NCBI RefSeq assembly: GCF_019711315.1
Contig: NZ_CP081294.1
Location: 310,001 to 374,000 of the forward strand
Length of the DNA stretch: 64,000 nt
Reading direction: 5' to 3'
Source: Qipengyuania gelatinilytica
GTDB lineage: Bacteria > Pseudomonadota > Alphaproteobacteria > Sphingomonadales > Sphingomonadaceae
Each line of letters opens with the position of its first letter. Within the stretch, counting starts at the first letter, position 1. Below, piece after piece: positions 49,457 through 59,324 of this stretch. The translations under genes were made by a program, and so were the position numbers. The notes below the pieces were generated by a model that saw only the letters and a list, made by a program, of their open reading frames with translations, had not been told where the DNA came from and made no database searches.

Positions 49457-51628
49457 CTATCCCTCTATTCGAGAGAAGTCGGCCACTTTGTGCACCGCAG
49501 CACGAAAAGCTGCAAGCAAGTCCAGACGATGTGCCCGCTTGTTTTCTTCATCTGCATTTACCGTCACTTCATCGAAGAAGCGGTCGATCGGTGCACGAAG
49601 GGCGGCCAGCGCGGCCATAGCGCCTGAGAAGTCTTCCGCCTCAATGGCTTGCGAGGCCGCCGGTTCCGATTTCGCCAGAGCATCCATCAGGGCCTTTTCG
49701 GCAGGCTCTGCTTCGTAGGAAAGCTCTTTCGCGTGGCGCTCGGCCATCTTGGCTTCGACGACGGCGCGCATATCGGGATCGTCGACCAGCGCCAGCGGGT
49801 CTTCCTCGCCGGTCCGGGCGATCTCGCCTTCGATGCCGTGCCAGTCTTCCTTCTTGAGGATGTTGGCCGCGCGCTTGTAGCCTGCGAGGAGGTTGGTGCC
49901 GTCTTCGCTGCCGAGGAAAGCCGCGAGCGCCCTTGCCCGCGCTTCGACGCGGTCGATGCGCTGGTCGGGCCGCCCGCGCCAACTGCGCGAAGCTTGCACA
50001 TAATCGTGGCGCACGCCCTCGTCGCGCAATTGTACGGCAAGACGGTCGAGCAGGAAGTCCGCCAGCTTTTCGGCGAGCTTGGGCATCGGCTTGCTCGCCC
50101 AGGCATGGACGACTTCGTCCAGCGAGAGCTTGAGTTCGTTCGCCTGCACCAGACGCAGGTAGCCTAGAGCAGCACGGCGAAGCGCAAAGGGATCCTTCGA
50201 ACCGGTTGGCAAGATGTCGATCTTGAAGAAGCTGAGCAGGTTGTCGAGCTTGTCGGCAAGGCTGACAGCTACGGTAGTCGGCGCGGTCGGCACCTCGTCA
50301 CTCGCACCAACCGGCTTGTAGTGATCGCGGATCGCCTCCGCGACTTCGACCGGCAGACCTTCGGCTTTCGCGTAATAGCCGCCCATCAGACCCTGCAGTT
50401 CAGGGAATTCGCCGACCATTTCGGTGACGAGATCGGCCTTGCTGAGCTCCGCAGCCTGACGCGCAAGCTTGTGATCTCCGTTCGGAGCCTTGGCGTCGAA
50501 GACCAGCCAGTCGGCCAGCTTCGCCACGCGGTCGACCTTGTCGGCGACGGTGCCCAGCTTCTCGTGGAAAGTGATGCGCTCCAGACCCTTGGCGTGCTCG
50601 GCGAGATTCTTCTTGCGGTCGACGTCCCAGAAGAAACGCGCGTCGGACAGGCGGGCGGCGAGGACCTTGCGGTTGCCGTCGACCACGCGTGCGCCGCCGT
50701 CTTCAGCTTCGATATTGGCGGTGCAGATGAAGGCGTTGGCGAGTTTCGCCCCCGAACCATCAACGTCGTCTTCGCAGACGAAATACTTCTGGTTCACGCG
50801 GGCGGTGAGCTGGATCGTCTCCGGCGGCACTTCGAGGAAATCTTCCTCGAAGCGCCCGAGCAGCGGCACGGGCCATTCGGTGAGGCCGGCGTTCTCGATC
50901 ACCAGACCCTCGTCCTCGACCAGCTTGAGACCTGCCTCGGCGGCAACCTTGGTAGCGCCCGAGCGGATAACGTCCTGCCGTTCCTGATGGTCGACTATGA
51001 CATGACCGGCGCGCAGCTTCATTGCGTAATCGTCGGCATTGCCGATGGTGATGTCGCCCGAGTGGTGGAAGCGGTGGCCGAGCGTGACCGAGCCGGAGGT
51101 GACGCCATGCACCTCGCATTCGACCACATCGTCACCCAGCAGTGCGACGATGCCCGAGAGCGGGCGGACCCAGCGCAGGCTCTCGGTGCTGATCGAGGCA
51201 GCGCCCCAGCGCATCGACTTTGGCCATGAAAAATCGCGGATGATCGCGGGGATCGCTTCGGCGAGCAGGTCCTTAGTCGCGCGGCCGGGCACGTTCTTCA
51301 CCGCGAAGTAGGTCGCCCTGCCCTTCACGTCGCGCGCTTCGAGATCGCCCTTTTCGACGCCCGCCTTGCGGCAGAAACCGTCGATAGCCTGATCGGGCGC
51401 GCCAACCGGAGGGCCTTTCAGTTCTTCGCTGACGGCCTCGGTAGCTTCGGGCAGACCGCGCGCGATCAGCGCAAGGCGTCGCGGGGTCGACCAGACGGTG
51501 ATCTCGCCCGTCGTGACACCGGCAGCGTCCAGCTCTCGGCGAAACAGCTTTTCGAGTTCGGCGCGCGCGCCAGCCTGCATACGGGCCGGGATCTCTTCGC
51601 TGCGCAGTTCGAGGAGGAAGTCGCTCAT
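49457..51628 (-). CDS. glyS: Glycine--tRNA ligase beta subunit
   Basis: A 723-residue subunit of the alpha2-beta2 glycyl-tRNA synthetase that recognises tRNA-Gly. It starts [18 protein letters not shown], contains the HD-like domain region ([20 protein letters not shown]) and ends with an anticodon-binding helical domain ([18 protein letters not shown]). The ATG at 51628 overlaps the glyQ stop (ATGA). Confidence 0.97.
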   Translation of the reverse strand: MSDFLLELRSEEIPARMQAGARAELEKLFRRELDAAGVTTGEITVWSTPRRLALIARGLPEATEAVSEELKGPPVGAPDQAIDGFCRKAGVEKGDLEARDVKGRATYFAVKNVPGRATKDLLAEAIPAIIRDFSWPKSMRWGAASISTESLRWVRPLSGIVALLGDDVVECEVHGVTSGSVTLGHRFHHSGDITIGNADDYAMKLRAGHVIVDHQERQDVIRSGATKVAAEAGLKLVEDEGLVIENAGLTEWPVPLLGRFEEDFLEVPPETIQLTARVNQKYFVCEDDVDGSGAKLANAFICTANIEAEDGGARVVDGNRKVLAARLSDARFFWDVDRKKNLAEHAKGLERITFHEKLGTVADKVDRVAKLADWLVFDAKAPNGDHKLARQAAELSKADLVTEMVGEFPELQGLMGGYYAKAEGLPVEVAEAIRDHYKPVGASDEVPTAPTTVAVSLADKLDNLLSFFKIDILPTGSKDPFALRRAALGYLRLVQANELKLSLDEVVHAWASKPMPKLAEKLADFLLDRLAVQLRDEGVRHDYVQASRSWRGRPDQRIDRVEARARALAAFLGSEDGTNLLAGYKRAANILKKEDWHGIEGEIARTGEEDPLALVDDPDMRAVVEAKMAERHAKELSYEAEPAEKALMDALAKSEPAASQAIEAEDFSGAMAALAALRAPIDRFFDEVTVNADEENKRAHRLDLLAAFRAAVHKVADFSRIEG

Positions 51629-52524
51629 TTCGACCACTCCGGATATTTCTCGGCCCACACGGGCGCTTCCTTTTCCATATGCGCTTCGCAAGCCCCGCGA
51701 GCGAGGTCGCGGACGCGGCCCATGTAGCTGGCGCGTTCCTGCACGCTGATCACGCCGCGCGCCTGCAGCAGGTTGAAGATGTGGCTGGCCTCCACTGCCT
51801 GCTCGTAAGCAGCGATGGGGACGTTGTGCGCGAGCGCGTTCCTGCACTCGGCCTCGGCCTTGTTGAACAGGTCGAACAGCGCGTCTGTCTCGGCGACCTC
51901 GAAGTTCCACTTCGACATCTGCTTCTCATTCTCGAGGAAGACGTCGCCATAGGTGACGCCCTTCCCGTTGAAGTCGAGATCGTAGACGTTGTCGACGCCC
52001 TGGATATACATGGCGAGGCGTTCGAGGCCGTAGGTCAGCTCGCCTGCGACCGGCTTGCAGTCGAAGCCGCCCATCTGCTGGAAATAGGTGAACTGGGTGA
52101 CTTCCATCCCGTCGCACCAGACTTCCCAGCCAAGGCCCCACGCTCCCAGCGTCGGGCTTTCCCAGTCGTCTTCCACGAAGCGAATATCGTGCTTGAGCGG
52201 ATCGATACCGATCACGCGCAGGCTTTCGAGATACAGGTCCTGGATGTTCGCCGGGCTCGGCTTCAGGATGACCTGGTACTGGTAATAGTGCTGCAGCCGG
52301 TTGGGGTTCTCGCCATAGCGGCCGTCGGTCGGACGGCGGCAGGGCTGCACGAAGGCCGCGTTCCACGGCTCGGGCCCCAGCGCGCGCAGCGTGGTGGCGG
52401 TGTGGAAGGTGCCCGCGCCCATACGCATGTCGTAGGGCTGCAGGATAAGGCACCCGTTCGCGCTCCAGAAATCGTGGAGCGCAAGGATCATGTCCTGGAA
52501 GGATTTTTGCGGATTACGGTCCAT
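51625..52524 (-). CDS. glyQ: Glycine--tRNA ligase alpha subunit
   Basis: A 299-residue class II catalytic subunit. [59 protein letters not shown] and [20 protein letters not shown] are typical. The ATG at 52524 is taken; a TTG lies four codons upstream. It is coupled to glyS. Confidence 0.98.
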   Translation of the reverse strand: MDRNPQKSFQDMILALHDFWSANGCLILQPYDMRMGAGTFHTATTLRALGPEPWNAAFVQPCRRPTDGRYGENPNRLQHYYQYQVILKPSPANIQDLYLESLRVIGIDPLKHDIRFVEDDWESPTLGAWGLGWEVWCDGMEVTQFTYFQQMGGFDCKPVAGELTYGLERLAMYIQGVDNVYDLDFNGKGVTYGDVFLENEKQMSKWNFEVAETDALFDLFNKAEAECRNALAHNVPIAAYEQAVEASHIFNLLQARGVISVQERASYMGRVRDLARGACEAHMEKEAPVWAEKYPEWSK

Positions 52525-52580
52525 GGAGCGGCGCAATGGCGCAAGGGCGAAAACGGGTCAATGCCGCAATGCAGCGACAA

Positions 52581-52609
52581 TTGCGCTTCCGGATAGGCGT
52601 GCTTATGGT
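52581..52609 (+). promoter_or_regulatory. Putative promoter of the TraB/GumN cluster
   Basis: TTGCGC (52581-52586), a 17-base spacer and TATGGT (52604-52609) lie 25 bases before the first TraB/GumN start. Confidence 0.5.
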
Positions 52610-52634
52610 CTCCCCAAGTATTTGAAGGGGTCCA

Positions 52635-53675
52635 ATGAAGAATTCACCGTTCGTGGTCGCACTATCGGCAATGTTGCTTGTGCCGATGACCAGCCCTGCC
52701 TGGGCGCAGGACAATAGCGTTATCGAAGCGCCGCAGGAGCAAAAATCGATCCGTAATGCCGGGATCGTGACGCCCTACACGCTTCGCAAGCCCGATCCGG
52801 TCGTCCAGGATTACGAACCTGCCCCGGCCATCTGGCTGCTGGAAGACGAAGACACCAAGATCTACATGTTCGGCACGATCCACGTGCTTCCCGAAGGCTT
52901 CAAATGGCGCAACGGCGTCTTCGACCGGATCGTCGGAGAAGTCGACGAGCTGGTGGTGGAAACCAGCGACGCCGATTCCGATGCGGGCATGCAGACATTC
53001 TTCGCCGAACTGATGGCCGATGCCGACACGAGGACACCCACATCACAGCGGCTCACCCCTGAATCGGGCGAGAAATGGCTCAAGCTCGGTCAGCTTGCGG
53101 GCATTCCGCAGGAACAATTCGATCTCACTCCGCCCCTCCTCGCGATGTTCGGCGCGGGTCTCGAGATGATGGAGGCGCAAGGGTCGGAGCATGAATACGG
53201 CGTCGAGACCGTGCTGGAGGCGGAATTCGCCGCGGCCGGAAAGCCGATCGGGTCGATCGAGGATTCGCTCGACGTCTTGCGCTCGCTCCTCGCAATCGAC
53301 GAGGACCTGCTCATCAAAGAACTCGAAGAGGATCTCGCCGCATGGGATGGCGGATCGATCGACACGCTCGGCGTAGAGGAAGAGGAAAGCGTAGAGCCTG
53401 CCGAAACTATCGCCCCCTTCCAGAGCGAGCACGACTGGGCACAGGGTGAAACCTCTGACCTGAGCGATCTTGGGTTTGGCGATAGCGAATTCGGCCTCGA
53501 GGTCGAGCGAGTACTCCTGGAGAACCGCAACGCGAAATGGACCGTCTGGCTGGAAAACCGCCTCGATCAACCCGGCAGCATACTGCTGGCAGTGGGTGCA
53601 GCACATCTTGCCGGCGATGTCTCGGTGCAGTCGATGCTCAGTGAACGCGGCCTCGAGGTGAAGCGAATCCAGTAA
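52635..53675 (+). CDS. TraB/GumN family protein, copy 1 (secreted)
   Basis: A 346-residue protein with a Sec signal (VVALSAMLLVPMTSPAWAQ). The TraB/GumN family has two conserved GxxH motifs; here they are FGTIHVLPEG (about residue 80) and AVGAAHLAGD near the C-terminus, with acidic clusters between (EEDLAAWDGG; EEEESVEP). Members are thought to be metal-dependent Tiki-like proteases, but activity in bacteria is not well shown. It is the longest of three tandem paralogues and the only one without a lipobox; all three end in RIQ. Confidence 0.85.
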   Translation: MKNSPFVVALSAMLLVPMTSPAWAQDNSVIEAPQEQKSIRNAGIVTPYTLRKPDPVVQDYEPAPAIWLLEDEDTKIYMFGTIHVLPEGFKWRNGVFDRIVGEVDELVVETSDADSDAGMQTFFAELMADADTRTPTSQRLTPESGEKWLKLGQLAGIPQEQFDLTPPLLAMFGAGLEMMEAQGSEHEYGVETVLEAEFAAAGKPIGSIEDSLDVLRSLLAIDEDLLIKELEEDLAAWDGGSIDTLGVEEEESVEPAETIAPFQSEHDWAQGETSDLSDLGFGDSEFGLEVERVLLENRNAKWTVWLENRLDQPGSILLAVGAAHLAGDVSVQSMLSERGLEVKRIQ

Positions 53676-53762
53676 TCCGACCAAGTCGACACCGCCGGTC
53701 TTCAAGTGTCGCAGATTCTCCTGGTGCCCAAGCAACAGGTCTACCTTTCGAAAGGATGCCAA

Positions 53763-54701
53763 ATGAAAGCCAAGCAATTTTTCCGGGCAACGGCCGCCGG
53801 TCTCACCCTCTTCGCCCTACAGGCCTGCTCGACCCTGCCCGACGAAGCTGCTGTTGCAGCAGTCGCGGAAGAAGCGGCTGCCGAACTTGCGGCAGAGAGA
53901 GGCCCCGCGCTCTGGAAAGTCGCGGACGAAGATACGACGATCTATATCTTCGGCACCGTCCATGCCCTGCCCGCGGAGGTCGACTGGTACAGCGGCCCGG
54001 TAAAGGCGGCGCTCGACAGCAGCGGCTCGCTGGTCACCGAAGTCGATATGACCCCGGAAGTCCTTGCATCGATGGGCCAGACGATTGCCGCCAAGGGCAT
54101 GTTCAACGACGGACGCACCCTGCGCGGCGTGATGACCGACGAGCAGCAGGCGAAGTTCGAGGCAGGCATCGCCAAGCTCGGCATTCCCGCCGAGGCGCTC
54201 GACCCGCTGGAGCCGTGGTTCGCAGCGATCAACATCGCCCAGATCCTGCTGCAATCGGCAGGCTATGACGGCGAGAACGGCGTGGAAAAAGTGCTCGAGG
54301 CAACCGTGGCCGAGGGCACCGAAAGGGTCGCATTGGAAACCGTCGATTTCCAGCTGTCGATCTTCGATGAACTGCCGATGGAAAACCAGATCGCTTTCCT
54401 CTTGCAGACGGTCGAGGACCCGCAAGCCGGCATCGCGATGCTCGACAGCATCATCGCCGAATGGGCCGAAGGCGATGCGGAGGCGCTTGGCAATATGCTG
54501 CAGGAAGCCAATGCGTCCGATCCCCTGGTCACCGCGCGCCTCTTCCACCAGCGCAATGCCAATTGGGCCGGATGGATCGACGAGCGTCTGGATACGCCTG
54601 GAACTGCCTTCATGGCAGTCGGTGCCGGACACCTCGCCGGCGAGAACAGCGTGCAGGATTACCTCGGGCAGCGCGGCATCAGTGTGAGCCGCATCCAGTA
54701 G
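53763..54701 (+). CDS. TraB/GumN family lipoprotein, copy 2
   Basis: A 312-residue lipoprotein (lipobox LQAC, C22) with an Ala-rich helix (residues 29-42), the motif FGTVHALPAEVDWY, FEAGIAKLGIPAEALDPLEP, and GAGHLAGENSVQDYL near the end. AAGGA stands before the ATG at 53763. It lies 87 bases behind copy 1. Confidence 0.87.
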   Translation: MKAKQFFRATAAGLTLFALQACSTLPDEAAVAAVAEEAAAELAAERGPALWKVADEDTTIYIFGTVHALPAEVDWYSGPVKAALDSSGSLVTEVDMTPEVLASMGQTIAAKGMFNDGRTLRGVMTDEQQAKFEAGIAKLGIPAEALDPLEPWFAAINIAQILLQSAGYDGENGVEKVLEATVAEGTERVALETVDFQLSIFDELPMENQIAFLLQTVEDPQAGIAMLDSIIAEWAEGDAEALGNMLQEANASDPLVTARLFHQRNANWAGWIDERLDTPGTAFMAVGAGHLAGENSVQDYLGQRGISVSRIQ

Positions 54702-54717
54702 GACTTGCATTGCCGCG

Positions 54718-55629
54718 ATGGCTTGGCAGAGAGGAAGCGTGACCGCACGCTTCCTCTTTCCGTTTCTGGCCGCCTTCCTGCTCGCATCGTGCGACAGTCC
54801 GGACGAACCATCCGCAGTATCGCTCGCGCAAGGCTATCCTGCGCTCTGGCAGGTAGAGAATGCGGATGGAGAGACCGAAGCCTGGCTCTACGGGACAATT
54901 CACGCACTCCCCGCCGATGTTGCCTGGCGCTCTGCCGAGTTCGAGAAGGTCGCCGGACAGGCCGACTTCCTCGTGGTCGAGGCCGCCGGCCTTGATGACA
55001 CCGCAGGTCTTGCGGCGCTTTTCGGACGTATCTCCGCCGATGAACCGCCGCAGCAGGGGCTGGTCGCACGCCTCGACCCCGCCCTGCGCGATACTTTCAA
55101 GGAATTTGCCGACGAAAAGGACCTGTCCGTCGCGGCACTCGACGGGCTTGAAAGCTGGGCGGCTGCGCTGGCGATTGCCCGCGCGGCAAGCACCGGAGAC
55201 ACGCGGAACGGGATCGATCGTATCCTGATCGACGAATTTGCTGATGAACCCATTGGCGAGCTCGAGGGACCGGAACGGCAACTCGCCATCTTCGATGACC
55301 TTCCCGAAGCCGAGCAGCGCGACCTGCTCAACGCGGTCGTGGAAGAGGCGACGCTCGGCGACGAGGGCGTTCAGGCGCTGGCCGTGGCTTGGAAGAGCGG
55401 CGATCTCGACACTCTCGAAGCGCGCAGCCGCCAGGGTATGCTGAGCGATCCCGAACTGCGCGAGGCATTGCTCGTCGAACGCAATCGCTACTGGGCCGCG
55501 CAGCTCGACATGTTGCTGGCGCAAGAGAAACGCCCCCTGATAGCGGTCGGCGCCGCGCATCTTGTAGGGCCGGATGGACTTCCGGCTTTCCTGGAAGCCC
55601 GCGGCTACGTCGTCCGCCGCATCCAGTAA
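54718..55629 (+). CDS. TraB/GumN family lipoprotein, copy 3
   Basis: A 303-residue lipoprotein (lipobox LLASC) with YGTIHALPADVAW and GAAHLVGPDGLPAFLE, the two family motifs. A GTG at 54739 behind GAGAGGAAGC may be the real start, as it leaves a better signal peptide (RFLFPFLAAFLLASC). Only 16 bases separate it from copy 2, so at least these two are co-transcribed. Confidence 0.87.
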   Translation: MAWQRGSVTARFLFPFLAAFLLASCDSPDEPSAVSLAQGYPALWQVENADGETEAWLYGTIHALPADVAWRSAEFEKVAGQADFLVVEAAGLDDTAGLAALFGRISADEPPQQGLVARLDPALRDTFKEFADEKDLSVAALDGLESWAAALAIARAASTGDTRNGIDRILIDEFADEPIGELEGPERQLAIFDDLPEAEQRDLLNAVVEEATLGDEGVQALAVAWKSGDLDTLEARSRQGMLSDPELREALLVERNRYWAAQLDMLLAQEKRPLIAVGAAHLVGPDGLPAFLEARGYVVRRIQ

Positions 55630-55649
55630 CGGCAGGCGCAACTGGGCGC

Positions 55650-55677
55650 TTGCTTTTCACCACGGTCACGCTATAGG
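55650..55677 (+). promoter_or_regulatory. Putative promoter of rplY
   Basis: TTGCTT (55650-55655), a 16-base spacer and TATAGG (55672-55677) precede rplY by 77 bases. The CTTG and CTATAG context is also close to the RpoH pattern, fitting a general-stress L25/Ctc protein. Confidence 0.5.
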
Positions 55678-55754
55678 CGCGCGCTTCGGCGTCATGGTCA
55701 TCCCTGGAGGCGTGGCGGACCGAGGATATCAAACGCATTCGAAAGGTAAGCGAC

Positions 55755-56447
55755 ATGAGCGACGCTCTGACACTTCCGGCCGAGACGCGCGAACGGGCTG
55801 GCAAGGGAGCCTCCCGTGCACTGCGTCGCGAAGGCCGTGTCCCCGCCGTGATCTATGGCGGCAAGGAAGAACCCATCACGATCCACGTGGAAGCCAAGGA
55901 GCTGGTCAAGCAGCTCGGCACCGGCCACTTCATGAACTCGATCGTCACGATCGAGCTGGGTGGCAAGAAGATCAAGACCCTCCCCAAGGACGTGTCGCTT
56001 CACCCCGTCTCCGACCGCCCCGAGCATGTCGACTTCTTCCGTCTCGCCAAGGGCGGCAAGATCGAAGTCCAGGTTCCCGTGGTCTTCACCAACGAAGAAG
56101 CCTCGCCGGGCCTCAAGAAGGGCGGCGTGCTGAACGTTGTCCGTCACGAACTCGATCTCGTTTGCGAAAACGACAAGATCCCGGGCGAAATCGAAATCGA
56201 CGTCACCGGCAAGGAAGTCGGCGATTCGATCCACATCAGCGAAGTCACGCTTCCGGAAGGTGCCGAGAGCGCCATCACCGACCGTGACTTCACCATCGCA
56301 ACCCTCGTCGCTCCGTCGGCGCTCAAGAAGAGCGAAGGCGCTGAAGGCGAAGGCGAGGAAGAAGTACCGGCAGACGGTGTCGCTGCGACCGAACAGGGTC
56401 CGGACGCTGACGCAGCCGAAGAGCAGGAAGAAAAGAGCGAAGACTAA
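55755..56447 (+). CDS. rplY: 50S ribosomal protein L25/general stress protein Ctc
   Basis: A 230-residue long-form L25 that binds 5S rRNA. The L25 domain ([42 protein letters not shown]) is followed by the TL5 C-terminal domain ([36 protein letters not shown]) and an acidic tail. It precedes pth, the usual neighbour. Confidence 0.96.
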   Translation: MSDALTLPAETRERAGKGASRALRREGRVPAVIYGGKEEPITIHVEAKELVKQLGTGHFMNSIVTIELGGKKIKTLPKDVSLHPVSDRPEHVDFFRLAKGGKIEVQVPVVFTNEEASPGLKKGGVLNVVRHELDLVCENDKIPGEIEIDVTGKEVGDSIHISEVTLPEGAESAITDRDFTIATLVAPSALKKSEGAEGEGEEEVPADGVAATEQGPDADAAEEQEEKSED

Positions 56448-56477
56448 TTCGCACTTTCCTGTCGGAAATCACCAAGG

Positions 56478-56511
56478 CGCCGGTCTCGCAAGAGGCCGGC
56501 GTTTTGCTTTT
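56478..56511 (+). terminator. Intrinsic terminator after rplY
   Basis: CGCCGGTCT (56478-56486) pairs with AGGCCGGCG (56493-56501), with one G-U pair and a six-base loop, followed by TTTTGCTTTT. It separates rplY from pth only partly, as pth starts 27 bases later. Confidence 0.88.
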
Positions 56512-56537
56512 AGGCAAGCTATCGCTAGAGGGCGCGA

Positions 56538-57107
56538 ATGCAGATCTGGACAGGCCTTGGAAATCCCGGACCGCAATATGCGATGCACCGGCACAATATC
56601 GGTTTCATCGTGTGCGATACGATTGCCGAGATGCACGGCTTCGGCCCGGTGCAGAAGAAATTCTCCGGCTGGGTGCAGGAAGGGCGCATCGGGACGGAGA
56701 AAATCGTCCTGCTGAAGCCGGCGACCTTCATGAACGAGAGCGGCCGCGCCGTCGGCGAAGCCACGCGCTTCTACAAGCTCGATATCGAGGACCTTACCGT
56801 CTTCCATGACGAGCTCGACCTCGCGCCGTTCAAGGTCAAGGTCCGCCGCGGAGGCGGGCTTGCAGGTCACAATGGCCTGCGCTCGATCAACCAGCATCTC
56901 GGCCCCGATTTCCGCCGCGTACGGATCGGCATCGGCCATCCCGGCAGCAAGGATCGGGTCACCGGCCATGTCCTCGGCAATTACGCCAAGAGCGAGATGG
57001 ACGACCTTGCCGATATGCTGGGCGCAATCGGCGCAGAGGCCGAGTGGCTCGCCAAGGGAGACGATGCGCGCTTCATGAACGATGTGGCGCTGCGCATGCA
57101 GGATTGA
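56538..57107 (+). CDS. pth: Peptidyl-tRNA hydrolase
   Basis: A 189-residue esterase that rescues tRNA from stalled peptidyl-tRNA. GLGNPGPQYAMHRHNIGF holds the catalytic His, FMNESGRAVGEA and VFHDELDLAPFKVKVRRGG with LAGHNGLRSI follow. The length is normal. Confidence 0.97.
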   Translation: MQIWTGLGNPGPQYAMHRHNIGFIVCDTIAEMHGFGPVQKKFSGWVQEGRIGTEKIVLLKPATFMNESGRAVGEATRFYKLDIEDLTVFHDELDLAPFKVKVRRGGGLAGHNGLRSINQHLGPDFRRVRIGIGHPGSKDRVTGHVLGNYAKSEMDDLADMLGAIGAEAEWLAKGDDARFMNDVALRMQD

Positions 57108-57142
57108 TCTGGTAAGGGTCATCCAACACAGGAGACCCGCAC

Positions 57143-58138
57143 ATGCCCCAGATCAACCGACGCACCCTGCTCGCTGGAGCCGCCGCGACCGGAGTTGTCG
57201 CAGTCGCAGCCCGCGCCGCTCAGGACGACATGCTCAAGCCCCCGGCAGACATGTCGGGCAAAAGCGTCCTCATAACCGGCTGTTCTTCGGGTTTCGGCAG
57301 GCTGATGGCGGAGGACTTCGCACGCAAGGGTGCAAAGGTCTTTGCAACCATGCGGAACCTTCCGCGTCCAGAAGCCGAGGAACTTCGCACCCTCGCCCAG
57401 GACGAGTCGCTCGATCTTCACGTGATCGAGATCGACGTCACCGACGATGCGCAGGTCGCGGCCGGCGTTGCCGAAGCGGAGCGCATAGCGGGTGGCGGTA
57501 TCGACGTGCTCGTCAACAATGCCGGCATCTCCACCGCAGGTCCCATCGAGATCCAGGACATGGCGGCGACCAAGATGCTTTTCGACACGAACGTATATGG
57601 CCCGCACCGTCTGGCAAGAGCCGCCCTCCCCGCGATGCGCGCACGCAAGTCGGGACAGATCTTCAATGTCACATCCCAGCTCGGCCGCGTCATGGTGCCG
57701 GGTTTCGGCCAGTATTCGCCTACGAAATTCGCACTCGAGGCCATGAGCGAGCAAATGGCTTACGAGCTGGTGCCTCACAATATCGACGTCACGATCATCG
57801 AGCCGGGCGGCTACCCGACCAAGATCTGGGACAATGCCAACCGGCTCACCATGGAACTGCTCGAGCGCGCCGACGACAAGCATCTTGCAGGCTATCCCGC
57901 GATGATCGAGCAATTGCGCCAAAGCGGCGCAGGAGGCGGGAAAACCGATCCGATGGATGTACCCAATGCCATCGCCGCGATCATCGCAATGCCGCCGGGC
58001 ACCCGGCCGCTCCGCAGACCGGTCCACCCCGGACCCAAGCCGCAGGTCCCGATCAACGAGGTCAGCGCCAAGGTGCAGCTCGCTTGGCTCGGCGAAAGTC
58101 CCTACGGGCCGATGATCAAGGCGGTCCACAACGTCTGA
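57143..58138 (+). CDS. Short-chain dehydrogenase/reductase with Tat signal
   Basis: A 331-residue SDR. The Rossmann motif TGCSSGFG (residues 45-52), NNAG and the S178-Y191-K195 catalytic set (YSPTK) are intact. The N-terminus NRRTLLAGAAATGVVAVAARA is a twin-arginine signal, so the folded enzyme with its NAD(P) is probably exported. That is rare for SDRs, which normally act in the cytoplasm. Substrate unknown. It lies between pth and ychF, which are usually adjacent. Confidence 0.87.
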   Translation: MPQINRRTLLAGAAATGVVAVAARAAQDDMLKPPADMSGKSVLITGCSSGFGRLMAEDFARKGAKVFATMRNLPRPEAEELRTLAQDESLDLHVIEIDVTDDAQVAAGVAEAERIAGGGIDVLVNNAGISTAGPIEIQDMAATKMLFDTNVYGPHRLARAALPAMRARKSGQIFNVTSQLGRVMVPGFGQYSPTKFALEAMSEQMAYELVPHNIDVTIIEPGGYPTKIWDNANRLTMELLERADDKHLAGYPAMIEQLRQSGAGGGKTDPMDVPNAIAAIIAMPPGTRPLRRPVHPGPKPQVPINEVSAKVQLAWLGESPYGPMIKAVHNV

Positions 58139-58203
58139 TCCTCTGGCATTCGGCGCGCACCGGCGCTAAGGGCGCGGCCAACACATTTTTTCCGGAGTAA
58201 TCG

Positions 58204-59304
58204 ATGGGTTTCCGTTGCGGGATCGTCGGACTGCCGAATGTCGGCAAGTCCACCCTTTTCAATGCACTGACCGAGACGCAGGCCGCGCAGGCTGCGAACT
58301 ATCCGTTCTGCACGATCGAACCGAACGTGGGCCAGGTTTCCGTACCTGACGAACGTCTCGACAAGATCGCCGCAATTGCGGGTTCGGCCAAGATCATCCC
58401 GACGCAGCTCGCCTTCGTCGATATCGCGGGCCTCGTTAAGGGCGCGAGCCAGGGCGAAGGCCTCGGCAACCAGTTCCTCGGCAACATCCGCGAGGTGGAC
58501 GCGATCGTCCATGTTCTGCGCTGCTTCGAGGACGACGACATTCAGCACGTCGCCAACAAGGTCGATCCGATCACCGATGCCGAAGTAGTCGAGACCGAGC
58601 TTATGCTCTCCGACCTCGAAAGCCTCGAAAAGCGCGTTCCGGCTGCCGAAAAGCGCGCAACGGCGGGCGACAAGGAATCCAAGATCATCGCCAGTGTCCT
58701 TGGACAGGCCCTCCAGCTCCTGCGTGACGGCAAGCCCGCCCGCCTCACCGAACCGAATGATGAAGAAGAAGCGCGCGTCCTGCGCCAAGCGCAGCTCCTC
58801 ACCGCAAAGCCGGTTCTCTACGTCTGCAACGTCGGCGAGGAAGACGCGGCCAAGGGCAATGCCTTCTCCGAACTTGTCTTCAAGAAGGCCGAAGCCGAGG
58901 GCGCACAGGCTGTTGTCGTATCGGCGGCCATCGAAAGCGAACTGGTCGCGATGGATGCCGAAGATCGCGCGGAATATCTCGCCGAACTGGGGCTGGAAGA
59001 AAGCGGCCTCAGCCGTGTGATCAAGGCGGGCTACAAGCTGCTCGGCCTCAACACCTTCTTCACCGCCGGCCCGAAGGAGGCCCGCGCATGGACCTTCCCC
59101 GAAGGCGCCAAGGCCCCGCAGGCAGCCGGCGAAATCCACACCGATTTCGAACGCGGCTTCATCCGCGCCGAAACCATCGCCTACGACGATTTCGTTGCCT
59201 TGGGCGGTGAAAGCGGCGCGCGCGAAGCGGGGAAGCTGCGTCAGGAAGGCAAGGAATATCTCGTGCAGGACGGCGACGTCATGCTGTTCAAGTTCAACGT
59301 CTGA
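58204..59304 (+). CDS. ychF: Redox-regulated ATPase YchF
   Basis: A 366-residue Obg-related P-loop protein that prefers ATP. Walker A is GLPNVGKST (residues 9-17), followed by [12 protein letters not shown], the [20 protein letters not shown] switch, and a C-terminal TGS domain ([20 protein letters not shown]). It binds ribosomes and modulates stress responses. Confidence 0.98.
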   Translation: MGFRCGIVGLPNVGKSTLFNALTETQAAQAANYPFCTIEPNVGQVSVPDERLDKIAAIAGSAKIIPTQLAFVDIAGLVKGASQGEGLGNQFLGNIREVDAIVHVLRCFEDDDIQHVANKVDPITDAEVVETELMLSDLESLEKRVPAAEKRATAGDKESKIIASVLGQALQLLRDGKPARLTEPNDEEEARVLRQAQLLTAKPVLYVCNVGEEDAAKGNAFSELVFKKAEAEGAQAVVVSAAIESELVAMDAEDRAEYLAELGLEESGLSRVIKAGYKLLGLNTFFTAGPKEARAWTFPEGAKAPQAAGEIHTDFERGFIRAETIAYDDFVALGGESGAREAGKLRQEGKEYLVQDGDVMLFKFNV

Positions 59305-59324
59305 TCCCGGCAGGAGGGCCAGCA

